A DNA stretch of 64,000 bases. Origin: Mantamonas sphyraenae. Its lineage: Eukaryota; CRuMs; Mantamonadidae. Numbering within the stretch: the first letter of the stretch is position 1; each line of letters opens with the position of its first letter. Where the stretch lies: assembly GCA_026936335.1 (NCBI GenBank), contig JAPMXV010000003.1, positions 310,001 through 374,000 of the forward strand, in the 5' to 3' direction. A program made the translations under genes and the position numbers. Under the pieces are notes generated by a model. The model was not told where the DNA came from, did no database searches, and was given only the letters and a program-made list of their open reading frames with translations. Shown piece by piece: positions 33,401-44,254 of this stretch.

Positions 33401-36289
33401 AAGTGCTCCAGCTTCCCCAGCTTCGCCATTGCCTGTCTGGGCAGTACCCTGATTCCTGATCGAGTGAGGTCCAGCACGAGCAGATGCTCCCACTGGCCAA
33501 TCTCCTCAGGAAGCTCACTCACCACTTCCTCACCCTCTGCGACAAGACAGAGAGCATGTTTGTCAACACAGTGCAAGCTAGCCAGCTGCTCTGCCAGATC
33601 TTGGGTTGATGTGAACGACACGAGGCCAACTCGCTCGGCCCAAGCACCCAGCATGGCCTTGTGTGTGTGTGGATGTCTTTCAGCAGCGATGGTGAACGCC
33701 ACCACGCTCGGGAAAGGATCATCTCCAACGAAGGCGCCACCAGCAATGAGAACTCTTGCTGTCTCTGTGTGCCCGTTTTGTGCTGCAATGTGCAACGGTG
33801 TCCGTCCGTTCTCCGTTGCCTTGTCCACGTCTGCTCCCCTGTCCAGCAGCATCGTCGCCGTTTCTGTGTGCCCGTTCTCTGCTGCACCGTGCAACGGTGT
33901 CCATTCGTTCTCCGTTGCCTTGTCCACGTCTGCTCCCCTGTCCAGCAGCATCGTCGCCGTTTCTGTGTGCCCGTTCTCTGCTGCACCGTGCAACGGTGTC
34001 CATCCGTTCTCCGTTGCCTTGTCCACGTCTGCTCCCCTGTCCAGCAGCATCGTCGCCGTTTCTGTGTGCCCGATCTCTGCTGCACCGTGCAACGGTGTCC
34101 ATCCGTTCTCCGTTGCCTTGTCCACGTCTGCTCCCCTGTCCAGCAGCATCGTCGCCGTTTCTGTGTGCCCGTTCTCTGCTGCACCGTGCAACGGTGTCCA
34201 TCCGTTCTCCGTTGCCTTGTCCACGTCTGCTCCCCTGTCCAGCAGCATCGTCGCCGTTTCTGTGTGCCCGATCTCTGCTGCACCGTGCAACGGTGTCCAT
34301 CCGTTCTCCGATGCCTTGTCCACGTCTGCTCCCTTCTCCAGCAGCATCGTCACAATCTCTGTGTGCCCGTTCTCTGCTGCACCGTGCAACGGTGTCCATC
34401 CGTTCTTCTGCGCCTTGTCCAACTCTGCTCCCTTCTCCAGCAGCATCGACACAATCTCTGTGTGCCCGTTCTTTGCTGCAATGTACAACGGTGTCCGTCC
34501 GTCCCTCTCCGCCTTGTCCACGTCTGCTCCCTTCTCCAGCAGCATCGTCACAATCTCTGTGTGCCCGTTCTCTGCTGCACCGTGCAACGGTGTCCATCCG
34601 TTCTTCTGCGCCTTGTCCAACTCTGCTCCCTTCTCCAGCAGCATCGTCACAATCTCTGTGTGCCCGTTCTTTGCTGCAATGTACAACGGTGTCCGTCCGT
34701 TCCTCTCCGCCTTGTCCACCCCTGCTTCCTTGTCCAGCAGCATCGACACAATCTCTGTGTGCCCGTTCTCTGCTGCAATGTACAACGGTGTCTGCCCGTA
34801 CTTGTCCGCCTTGTCCACCCCTGCTTCCTTGTCCAGCAGCATCGACACAATCTCTGTGTGCCCGTTCTCTGCTGCAATGTACAACGGTGTCTGCCCGTAC
34901 TTGTCCGCCTTGTCCACCCCTGCTTCCTTGTCCAGCAGCATCGACACAATCTCTGTGTGCCCGTTCTTTGCTGCAATGTACAACGGTGTCTGCCCGTACT
35001 TTGTCCGCCTTGTCCACCCCTGCTTCCTTGTCCAGCAGCATCGACACAATCTCTGTGTGCCCGTTCTTTGCTGCAATGTACAACGGTGTCTGCCCGTCCC
35101 TCTCCGCCTTGTCCAACCCTGCTTCCTTGTCCAGCAGCATCGACACAATCTCTGTGTGCCCGTTCTCTGCTGCAATGTACAACGGTGTCTGCCCGTACTT
35201 GTCCGCCTTGTCCACCCCTGCTTCCTTGTCCAGCAGCATCGACACAATCTCTGTGTGCCCGTTCTTTGCTGCAATGTACAACGGTGTCTGCCCGTCCCTC
35301 TCCGCCTTGTCCAACCCTGCTTCCTTGTCCAGCAGCATCATCACAATCTCTGTGTGCCCGTTCTTTGCTGCAATGTACAACGGTGTCCGTCCGTCCCTCT
35401 CCGCCTTGTCCACCCCTGCTTCCTTGTCCAGCAGCATCGACACAATCTCTGTGTGCCCGTTCTCTGCTGCAATGTACAACGGTGTCTGCCCGTACTTGTC
35501 CGCCTTGTCCACCCCTGCTTCCTTGTCCAGCAGCATCGACACAATCTCTGTGTGCCCGTTCTTTGCTGCAATGTACAACGGTGTCTGCCCGTACTTGTCC
35601 GCCTTGTCCACCCCTGCTTCCTTGTCCAGCAGCATCGACACAATCTCTGTGTGCCCGTTCTTTGCTGCAATGTACAACGGTGTCTGCCCGTACTTGTCCG
35701 CCTTGTCCAACCCTGCTCCCTTGTCCAGCAGCATCGACACAATCTCTGTGTGCCCGTTGTATGCTGCAACGTGCAACGGTGTCCACCCGTCCGCTTCCCC
35801 TTTGTTCACCTCTGCGCCCTTCTCCAGAAGCATCGTCGCCGTTTCTGTGTGCCCGCTGTCTGCTGCAAAGTGCAACGGCGTGGCTTCGTCCTCGTCTGCC
35901 TTGTTCACCTCTGCTCCCTTGTCCAGCAGCATCGACACAATCTCTGTGTGCCCGTTGTATGCTGCAACGTGCAACGGTGTCCACCCGTCCGACCCCCCTT
36001 TGTTCACCTCTGCGCGCTTCTCCAGAAGCATCGTCGCCGTTTCTGTGTGCCCGTTGTACGCTGCAATGTACAACGGTGTCCGTCCGTACTTGTCCGCTTT
36101 AACCACCTCTGCTCCCTTCTCCAACAGCACCTCCACCGTGTCTGTGTGCCCCTCCCGTGCTGCAAGAAACAGCGCAGTCCTCCCATCTCCATCTTGCATC
36201 CCAACATCCACCCCCTCATCCACCAACCTCTGCACCAACTCCACGTTGCCTGCTTCCGCGGCCTCTAAAAGCTCATTTCCGCTCATCAC
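30451..36289 (-). CDS. Ankyrin-LRR-Roc-COR-CHAT multidomain protein, frame broken once
   Basis: About 1945 residues if a single extra T (35000-35002) is ignored; otherwise the frame from ATG 36289 leaves the ankyrin pattern there. Order, numbered on the unbroken frame: about 26 ankyrin repeats (1-855); a short leucine-rich stretch (about 925-965, GIRVLPRQAMAKLGKLEHL); a Roc GTPase with Walker A GHGGQGKT (about 1006), G3 DYGGQ (about 1073) and the Roc-type G4 THAD (about 1150); a COR domain (VVLDPVWLAKLMGGF, about 1300); a Cys/His-rich and coiled-coil linker; and a C-terminal CHAT caspase-like domain with His about 1794 (VVHLCTHMG) and Cys about 1828 (LNGCNSS). This reads as sensor, switch and protease. 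The 3' part (30451 to about 34999) is open for 4.5 kb without stops. A 5' UTR intron is possible (donor near 36395, acceptor near 36325). Confidence 0.8.
33760..36190. repeat. Tandem 99-bp ankyrin repeat array
   Basis: About 25 head-to-tail 99-bp units encoding 33-residue ankyrin repeats. Many units differ at only a few positions; the two commonest types encode GQTPLYIAAKNGHTEI and GWTPLHGAAENGHTET. Unit types cluster (YIAA types in the N-terminal half, HGAA types in the C-terminal half), the pattern expected from unequal exchange. The high identity also makes the copy number in this assembly uncertain. Confidence 0.92.
35000..35002 (-). other. One-base frame break in the ankyrin array
   Basis: Here the unit reads GTACTTTGTCC where all sister units read GTACTTGTCC, so one T is extra. 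It shifts the minus-strand frame from the pattern ADKY-GQT to ADK-VRADT. Both flanking frames are otherwise clean ankyrin repeats. It is either a sequencing or assembly error in a repeat or a true disabling mutation. Confidence 0.9.
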
Positions 36290-36788
36290 GAGAAACCCTC
36301 TCGACCTCTTTGCCCTGACGTGTCAGCACCCCATCCCCGACCACCCTCACCACCACCCACCACAACCCTCCAAGAGCCTTCAACCTCCCACTCACCCTGT
36401 TCAATTGCATCTGTGGCCGCAACACGGCACCAACAAGTTTCGCCTCCCTCCCCAGCCTCTCTCCACCCCCTCCAACCAACTCCTCTAGTTTACTCGCCAA
36501 TGACACCAAGGTACCTCCCAAGCCAGTACGACACCAGCTATCCGTTGGGCTCGTACTCTGCGTGTCCGCTGCCGCAATCCACCTGGAACGGGTCGCCATT
36601 CCATCGGAACACGCACAGATCGCGTCCTCATCCCCATACCCATGGCTCCACCATATACTGTCCACTCCCATCGTGAGTGGTGCACGTGCGACCAGCATCT
36701 CCTCCTCTGACCCCTTCTTCCTTCCCAAGACCCATTCCCCCTCCCCCTCCCACACCACCATCAACCATGGGACACAAAGCTGAGCTCT
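36290..36788. other. Spacer between ankyrin-Roc-COR gene and RPL8
   Basis: 499 bp. The left 200 bp is a pyrimidine-rich tract (plus strand), the probable promoter and 5' UTR of the ankyrin-Roc-COR gene. The middle holds a decayed copy of the 3' end of the propeller gene. The right 170 bp is the RPL8 3' flank, also present beside the other RPL8 copy. Confidence 0.75.
36490..36620 (-). pseudogene. Fragment of propeller-gene 3' end, with a nonsense change
   Basis: About 131 bp matching 58341-58470, the last about 40 codons of the secreted propeller protein. The Trp codon in EPNGWLVSYW is TAG here, so the fragment cannot be translated through. Similarity starts at GATCTG and stops within a few bases after the original stop codon. 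Confidence 0.88.
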
Positions 36789-38139
36789 TTAATCGTCCTT
36801 CTTGGATCCACCACCACGCAGACGACCCGTGCGGCGGGCTGCAATCAGACCCACCTTGCGACCGTGCGGCGTGTCACGACGCACCGTCGAAGCATGACCA
36901 ATATGCTGATGGTTACCACCACCATGCGGATGCTCCACCGGGTTCATCGCCACACCACGCACATGCGGCCAGCTGTTGCGCTTCACACGGTACTTGTGGT
37001 ACGCGCGGCCTGCCTTCAGCATCGGCTTGTCCATGCGGCCACCGCCTGCAACAATGCCAATCATCGCACGGCAGTTCGAGTTCACCGTCTTCTTGCTGCC
37101 CGACGGCAGCTTCACACGCGTCGTACCGTTCTCCTTGTGCGAAATAATCGTCGCGTAGTTGCCCGACGCACGTGCGTACTTGCCACGGTCTCCCGGCAGT
37201 GCCTCCACATTGCAGATGATCGTACCCTCGGGGCACGACGACAGCGGCACAATGTTGCCGATCGACAGCGTCGCCTTCTTGCCTGCGTAGATGAACTGGC
37301 CAGTCGAGATGCCCTCCGCAGCAATAAACAGCTCCTTGTCCACCTTGTAGCGGTACGGGTTCTTGAAGTGCACGCGGATCAGAGGTGCTCCACGTCCCGG
37401 GTCGTGCTCCACAGAGCGAACCACTCCCTTCAGGAAGCCGCGGCGCTCACCGTAGTCCAGACGGCGGTGCTTGGCCGCGCCCAGGCGGTGGTGCGTGTGC
37501 GATCTGAACACAGATCCATAACCTTTGCGCTGACCTGTGTGTCGTCGAGTGCAGTGCCGCCGTGGATGTGTGTCAGACTCGTCCGCCTGCGTGTCTGCGT
37601 GCCGATTCTTTCCCGCCCTCTGCGTATTTGCATGCACCTCCACGCTCCACCCACAAAACCGCCCCTCCCACACATGGCTGTGTCGGTCTGGGTGGCGCTG
37701 GACATGACACACGCTGCAGTGTATGCTGGTGTGTCCTGTGTCGCAGTGACCATGATCGTATGTGTCTGCCTGCGTCCCAGTCCCTCGCAACCTGCGCTTG
37801 CAGGAGGGGCTTGAAAAAATGCACGCCGTCCCGCTCACGCTCCGGCCGAGGCACAGGCACAGGGGAAGCAGACAGACACGTGGGACGCACGTGACGCATG
37901 CGCACAGGGTGTTCCATGCGCTGGGTACGTGTGTGTCTGCCGTGTCGTGTCTGCCTCGTCCTGTGTGCGCGTGGCAAGGCGTGCGTTTGTCTCGGCCGAG
38001 GCGACGCGGATCTTGCACAGGCGCCAGCGCGCGGGAGACGCATGGAAACGGGTGGGACGAGGTGTGGACGTGTGGGGTGGGGTGGAGGCATGCAGGGGAA
38101 GGTGGTGTGTGCTCACGTACCTCGGATAGTCTTTCCCAT
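36789..38139 (-). CDS. RPL8: Ribosomal protein L8 (uL2 family), copy A
   Basis: complement(join(36789..37534,38121..38139)), 254 residues (human 257). A core large-subunit protein near the peptidyl-transferase centre. Exon 1 is 19 nt (ATG to a phase-1 donor) and gives MGKTIRG; exon 2 opens [18 protein letters not shown]. Family marks include [18 protein letters not shown], the conserved [18 protein letters not shown] loop, and the basic end KKDD. The 586-bp intron shows no snoRNA C/D boxes that I could see. The protein is identical to copy B at 40191-41541; I noticed three synonymous exon differences and more in the intron. It is divergent from the TRIM37-like gene (160 bp), so this copy has the fuller upstream region. 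Confidence 0.97.
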
Positions 38140-38299
38140 GGTTTGTTGTGTTGCTGGGGGTCGGGCGCACGGGCCATGGGGGTGCATGAGCTCACTCAGT
38201 CCTCCCAGACGTTTCTCCAAGGTGTCCCGTGTGACAGGCGAGACCTCTCCCGTCTTGGGTGGATGCATGCATGCGCGCCCATGGAACCAAACACGGACA

Positions 38300-40126
38300 A
38301 TGTCGGAAGGCCTTGACGCCATCCTGCGCTGCTGCATCTGCTTGTCGCGCGTGTCGCACGCAGTGATGTGTCCAAAGTGCAGCCAGATTGCGTGTCGGGA
38401 CTGCATTGCGGTAGGTGGTGGGGCGTGTGGCGGCGGCGTTCTCGGGAGACAGGAAACTCACAGCCGGATCTCCACAGCCGTGGGTTGTTCAGCGCAACGC
38501 GTGTCCTCAGTGTCGCACAACACTGGAGTTGACCGATCTGGTCAAGGCGAGGCACCTTGACGAGCTCATGCAGGTGAGCAGGGAAAGCGGGAGCGCGCGT
38601 CGTCCGTTGCCACAAATCCGGCACCCGCGCATGGCTGACACAGACTCGTGGACACACAGCAAATCCAAGCCCTGGAGGAAAGACAGCTGGAACAAGCCAG
38701 CAAGGCAGCTTCGGCGTCTCCGTCTGATCCGTGCTCAGTGCACGAGTCGATGGCGCTGACGTACCATTGTTCGACCTGCGACACGGCCGTGTGCTCCGAC
38801 TGCGCCATGTTTGGCGAACACCAGGGTCACTCGTTTGAACATCTGAGCGATGTCTACCAGCAGGCAGTGGAACGTGTGCATGCGTCGTCGTCGGTGCTGC
38901 AGGACCGCGTCAAGACAGCGATGGGTCGGCTGTCCGAAGTCAACCAGACGGTGGAGACTCTTTCACGCAGCAAGGACGTGTGCGCCACAGAGATGAAGCT
39001 GGCGGTGGAAGTGATGCTGCGCAACCTCGACGACCAGCTCAAGGGCAAGTTGCTGCCGCTGGTGGAGCTCAAGGCAAACATCACTGGCCAGGTCGAGGAG
39101 ATCGACCAACTGCTCGAGAGCACGCACGAGACTGTGTCCAATGCCACGCGCAGTGAGTTTGTGACCCGTTCCAGGCGCATCCTGAGCGAGATCGAACACT
39201 GTGCACGCCAGGACATCGAGTCGCTGCCACCGGTGGACAAGGCGTTTGTGAACGAGATCACCCCGGGATATGAACTGGGCGAGATGCGCATTGCCAACTA
39301 CGCACAGGTGCGCCAGCAGCAGGAAATCATGTACAGCGGGGTCCTGGCGGCCAGTGCAGGGTTGCGCTGGCGTCTCAAGGTGTACCCGGATGGCAATGGA
39401 GTCGCCAAGGGCAATTTCATCTCTGTGTTTCTCGAGCTCTGTGGCGCGCCGCACCGCGAAGCACAGCGCTTCGACTACCAGCTGGAGGTGCTTCATGCCA
39501 CAGATGAGCGACTGAACATTTCGCGCGCGTTCTCTAGCGTGTTTATCCACGGGGAGTGCTGGGGGTACAATCGCTTCTTCAAGATTGCCAATCTGCTGGA
39601 GGACGGCTATCTGCACGGCGACGGCGAACTTGTGCTGCGGTTTTCAGTGCGTCCACCGACGTACCATGACGCAAGCGTGTTGCAGGATGCATACATCAAG
39701 TTTCTGGAGGAGGATCGGAAGACGCAGCATGAACTCGTCGAACGATTGAATCATCTGGTGGACAAGATGACAGAGAGCAGCCCAGAACTGTCGTCGACCC
39801 TCGACGCGCTCATGGCGAGCACTGTGGACGCGGTGGAGGTCGTGGAGGTGGCTGGCGAAGACACGGGGGACAAGGTAGAGGAAGTGGACGTCGAGGACGA
39901 AGGCGAAGGGGAAGAGGAGGATGACGAGGACGAGGATGAAGAAGAGGATGACGAGGACGAGGATGGAGGGGAGGATGCGGACGATGAGAAGGATAGCAAG
40001 GACAGCACGGGAGAATTGTCAGAGACAACGTCGTCGGGCGAAAGCGTCGGGAAGCAGCCACAGCTGTTGTTTCCGATGGAGGCAGTGGCCATGTCTGGTC
40101 TGGATGACACAGACGACTCCAATTGA
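38300..40126 (+). CDS. TRIM37: TRIM37-like RING/B-box/coiled-coil/MATH E3 ligase
   Basis: join(38300..38410,38478..38573,38660..40126), 557 residues, all introns phase 0. The RING (about 11-58) reads [19 protein letters not shown], then CRDCIAPWVV and CPQC, close to TRIM37's CxxC-PHCSKLCC-CPHC pattern. The segment [12 protein letters not shown] then follows, as in TRIM37. B-box about 93-135 ([25 protein letters not shown]), then a coiled coil to about 245, a MATH/TRAF domain about 275-410 ending [13 protein letters not shown], and a very acidic tail ([18 protein letters not shown]). TRIM37 ubiquitinates peroxisomal, centriolar and chromatin targets. Human TRIM37 is longer (964) because of a longer tail. 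It lies exactly between the two RPL8 inverted arms. Confidence 0.87.
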
Positions 40127-40190
40127 AATGTACAGTGAGCTCATGCACCCCCATGGCCCGTGCGCCCGACCCCCAGCAACACAACAAACC

Positions 40191-41541
40191 ATGGGAAAGA
40201 CTATCCGAGGTACGTGAGCACACACCACCTTCTCCTGCATGCCTCCACTCCACCCCACACGTCCACACCTCGTCCCACCCGTTTCCATGCGTCTCCCGCG
40301 CGCTGGCGCCTGTGCAAGATCCGCGTCGCCTCGGCCGAGACAAACGCACACCTTGCCACGCGCACACAGGACGAGGCAGACACGACACGGCAGACACACA
40401 CGTACCCAGCGCATGGAACACCCTGTGCGCATCCGTCACGTGCGTCCCACGTGTCTGTCTGCTTCCCCTGTGCCTGTGCCTCGGTCGGAGCGTGAGCGGG
40501 ACGGCGTGCATTTTTTCAAGCCCCTCCTGCAAGCGCAGGTTGCGAGGGACTGGGACGCAAGCAGACACACACGGACATGGTCGTTGCGACACAGGACACA
40601 CCAGCATACACTGCAGCGTGTGTCATGTCCAGCGACGCCCAGGCCGACACAGCCATGTGTGGGAGGGGCGGTTTTGTGGGTGGAGCGTGGAGGTGCATGC
40701 AAATACGCAGAGGGCGGGAAAGAATCGGCACGCAGACACGCACACGCACGAGTCTGACACACATCCACGGCGGCACTGCACTCGACGACACACAGGTCAG
40801 CGCAAAGGTTATGGATCTGTGTTCAGATCGCACACGCACCACCGCCTGGGCGCGGCCAAGCACCGCCGCCTGGACTACGGTGAGCGCCGCGGCTTCCTGA
40901 AGGGAGTGGTTCGCTCTGTGGAGCACGACCCGGGACGCGGAGCACCTCTGATCCGCGTGCACTTCAAGAACCCGTACCGCTACAAGGTGGACAAGGAGCT
41001 GTTTATTGCTGCGGAGGGCATCTCGACTGGCCAGTTCATCTACGCAGGCAAGAAGGCGACGCTGTCGATCGGCAACATTGTGCCGCTGTCGTCGTGCCCC
41101 GAGGGTACGATCATCTGCAATGTGGAGGCACTGCCGGGAGACCGTGGCAAGTACGCACGTGCGTCGGGCAACTACGCGACGATTATTTCGCACAAGGAGA
41201 ACGGTACGACGCGTGTGAAGCTGCCGTCGGGCAGCAAGAAGACGGTGAACTCGAACTGCCGTGCGATGATTGGCATTGTTGCAGGCGGTGGCCGCATGGA
41301 CAAGCCGATGCTGAAGGCAGGCCGCGCGTACCACAAGTACCGTGTGAAGCGCAACAGCTGGCCGCATGTGCGTGGTGTGGCGATGAACCCGGTGGAGCAT
41401 CCGCATGGTGGTGGTAACCATCAGCATATTGGTCATGCTTCGACGGTGCGTCGTGACACGCCGCACGGTCGCAAGGTGGGACTGATTGCAGCCCGCCGCA
41501 CGGGTCGTCTGCGTGGTGGTGGATCCAAGAAGGACGATTAA
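40191..41541 (+). CDS. RPL8: Ribosomal protein L8 (uL2 family), copy B
   Basis: join(40191..40209,40796..41541), 254 residues, the same protein as copy A and an intron of the same 586-bp length. Exon structure, donors and acceptors are intact, so nothing in the coding sequence marks it as a pseudogene. It starts 64 bp after the TRIM37-like stop on the same strand, so its promoter must lie within that gap, in the TRIM37-like gene, or in the copied 57 bp. Tandem arrangement means read-through transcription could also supply it. Confidence 0.95.
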
Positions 41542-41709
41542 AGAGCTCAGCTTTGTGTCCCATGGTTGATGGTGATGTGGGAGGGAGGGGGGATTGGTCT
41601 TGGGGAAGGAAGAACGGTCTGGAGGAGGAGATGATGGTCGCACGTGCACCACTCACCATAGGGAGTGGACAGCGTGTGGCCAGAACCATGGGTATGGGGA
41701 TGCGAACGC

Positions 41710-41843
41710 GATCTGTGCATGTTCCGATGGACAAAGGCGACCCGTTCCAGGTGGATTGCGGCAGCGGACACGCAGAGTACGAGCCCAACGGATGGCTGGT
41801 GTCGTACTGGCTTGGGAGGTACCTTGGTGTCATTGGCGAGTAA
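41710..41843 (+). pseudogene. Fragment of propeller-gene 3' end, frameshifted
   Basis: Second decayed copy of 58341-58470. The codons after MFRW differ (GGACAAAGGCGAC against GGAATGGCGAC), which shifts the frame by two. Downstream, the VDCGSGHAEYEPNGW stretch and the stop remain. No upstream part of the gene is present. Confidence 0.88.
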
Positions 41844-42150
41844 ACCAGACGTGTTCACCCTCCTATCATGAACATGATCCCAACTCCACCATCCATCCAC
41901 CCATCCTTGCCATCCTTCCCACCTTCTTCCACCTTCTTCCCCACCCCCCCCACACCCACCGCATCCACCCATCCACCGAATTCCCACCCTCCATTCCATT
42001 CTTCCAATCGGCCTCCGCCCCAACTCCGACTCCCCGCTCTTTCGCTCTTTCGCACTTTCGTGCTCCGCCGAATTCAGCGTTCCCGCCCTGAAAAGCGCCC
42101 GCTCGCCGATAGCGCCCACAGCACCAGGAAAACACACACACACACACAAA

Positions 42151-43470
<1,320 letters not shown>

Positions 43471-43579
43471 TCTGTTGATCTTTCCCCCCCCCAAAAGAAA
43501 TGAAAAACGCAAACGTCGCTATCAACACAACCCCTACCCCAATCCAACCCAACCCAACCCCCCCCCCACCCTCCAGTCC

Positions 43580-44218
43580 ATGTCGTGGCAAGACACAAGC
43601 AACACGTCGCTGGGCTATGGCGGCCTGAGCGACAACGACACGTCGACAAGCTCGTTCTCCATGTTCCGTGCCGACACGAGCACACGGCTGAACAGCTCTG
43701 TGAGCAGCTTTGCCAACACATCCTTCAACACAAACCACCGTGGCGGCGGCGTCTCCACGTCCTCCTCATCCATCGACGTGGAAGCGATTGGCGAACGGCT
43801 CAAGGCGAGCACCGCGTACCTGGAAAACAGCGGCAGCACACGCCTGTACGACGTCAGCAGCAGTGGCGGATCGGCTGATTTGTCGTCCAAACGATACAGC
43901 AGCGGTGGCAGCAGCACGCTGAGCGGCACTCCGAGCGCTTCCAAGGGCAGCCGGACTTTTGGCGCCAAACCGCCCAAGCGCGCCTGGGATACCAGCAGCG
44001 GCTCCATCAACACCTCCTCCGCCTCTGTCACCAGCCATTCCACACACACGCTGAGCACAAACCAGACTGTGCACCGCATGACTGCCCTAGTCGACGCCGA
44101 CGCCGACTCGCGCGTCTGCAAAGCCATCTACGACCTCCTCGCCCTCGACGTCCAGCCAGACGTCATTGTACAAATGCTCGAGGCGATGAAGAAGCAGGCG
44201 GAGGCAAAGAGCCATTGA
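43580..44218 (+). CDS. Ser/Thr-rich protein with MOZART2-like C-terminus
   Basis: Intronless, 212 residues. The first about 160 are Ser/Thr/Asn-rich and disordered, with no motif. The last about 45 form two helices, ADSRVCKAIYDLLALDVQP and VIVQMLEAMKKQAEAK, that look like the MOZART2 family helix pair (FRILLDLLRLNVAP then VFQMLKAM). MOZART2 binds the gamma-tubulin ring complex at centrosomes and basal bodies. The match is short and by eye, so this is a suggestion only. It follows ARF copy A by 109 bp and converges on the second DUF350 gene (36 bp between stops). Confidence 0.6.
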   Translation: MSWQDTSNTSLGYGGLSDNDTSTSSFSMFRADTSTRLNSSVSSFANTSFNTNHRGGGVSTSSSSIDVEAIGERLKASTAYLENSGSTRLYDVSSSGGSADLSSKRYSSGGSSTLSGTPSASKGSRTFGAKPPKRAWDTSSGSINTSSASVTSHSTHTLSTNQTVHRMTALVDADADSRVCKAIYDLLALDVQPDVIVQMLEAMKKQAEAKSH

Positions 44219-44254
44219 AGAAAACAAAGTGTCCATTGATCCCCACGCACTCAC

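Larger units (their letters stand above)
36490..38196. repeat. Left arm of RPL8 inverted duplication
   Basis: Matches 40134-41843 in reverse. It covers the propeller-gene fragment, the RPL8 3' flank, both RPL8 exons, the intron and 57 bp upstream of the RPL8 ATG. Similarity ends at AGTGAGCTC on the upstream side. The arms are separated by about 1.9 kb holding the TRIM37-like gene. Confidence 0.9.
40134..41843. repeat. Right arm of RPL8 inverted duplication
   Basis: Reverse copy of 36490-38196. It begins 8 bp after the TRIM37-like stop codon, so only 57 bp of the original RPL8 upstream sequence came with it. It ends with the propeller-gene fragment, beyond which the similarity switches to the ARF duplication. 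Confidence 0.9.

Noticed and set aside
33760-36190. Regular repeats considered as a CRISPR or satellite array
   Set aside because: Units are contiguous with no spacers and keep a coding frame for ankyrin repeats.
33128-36268. Long plus-strand open frames opposite the ankyrin array (to 1046 residues)
   Set aside because: They repeat with the same 99-bp period, are Cys/Pro-rich and have no domain. The minus strand encodes clean ankyrin repeats, so these are mirror frames of the repeat.
37535-38120. snoRNA in the RPL8 intron
   Set aside because: Ribosomal-protein introns often hold snoRNAs, but I found no RTGATGA box with a matching CTGA in either copy.
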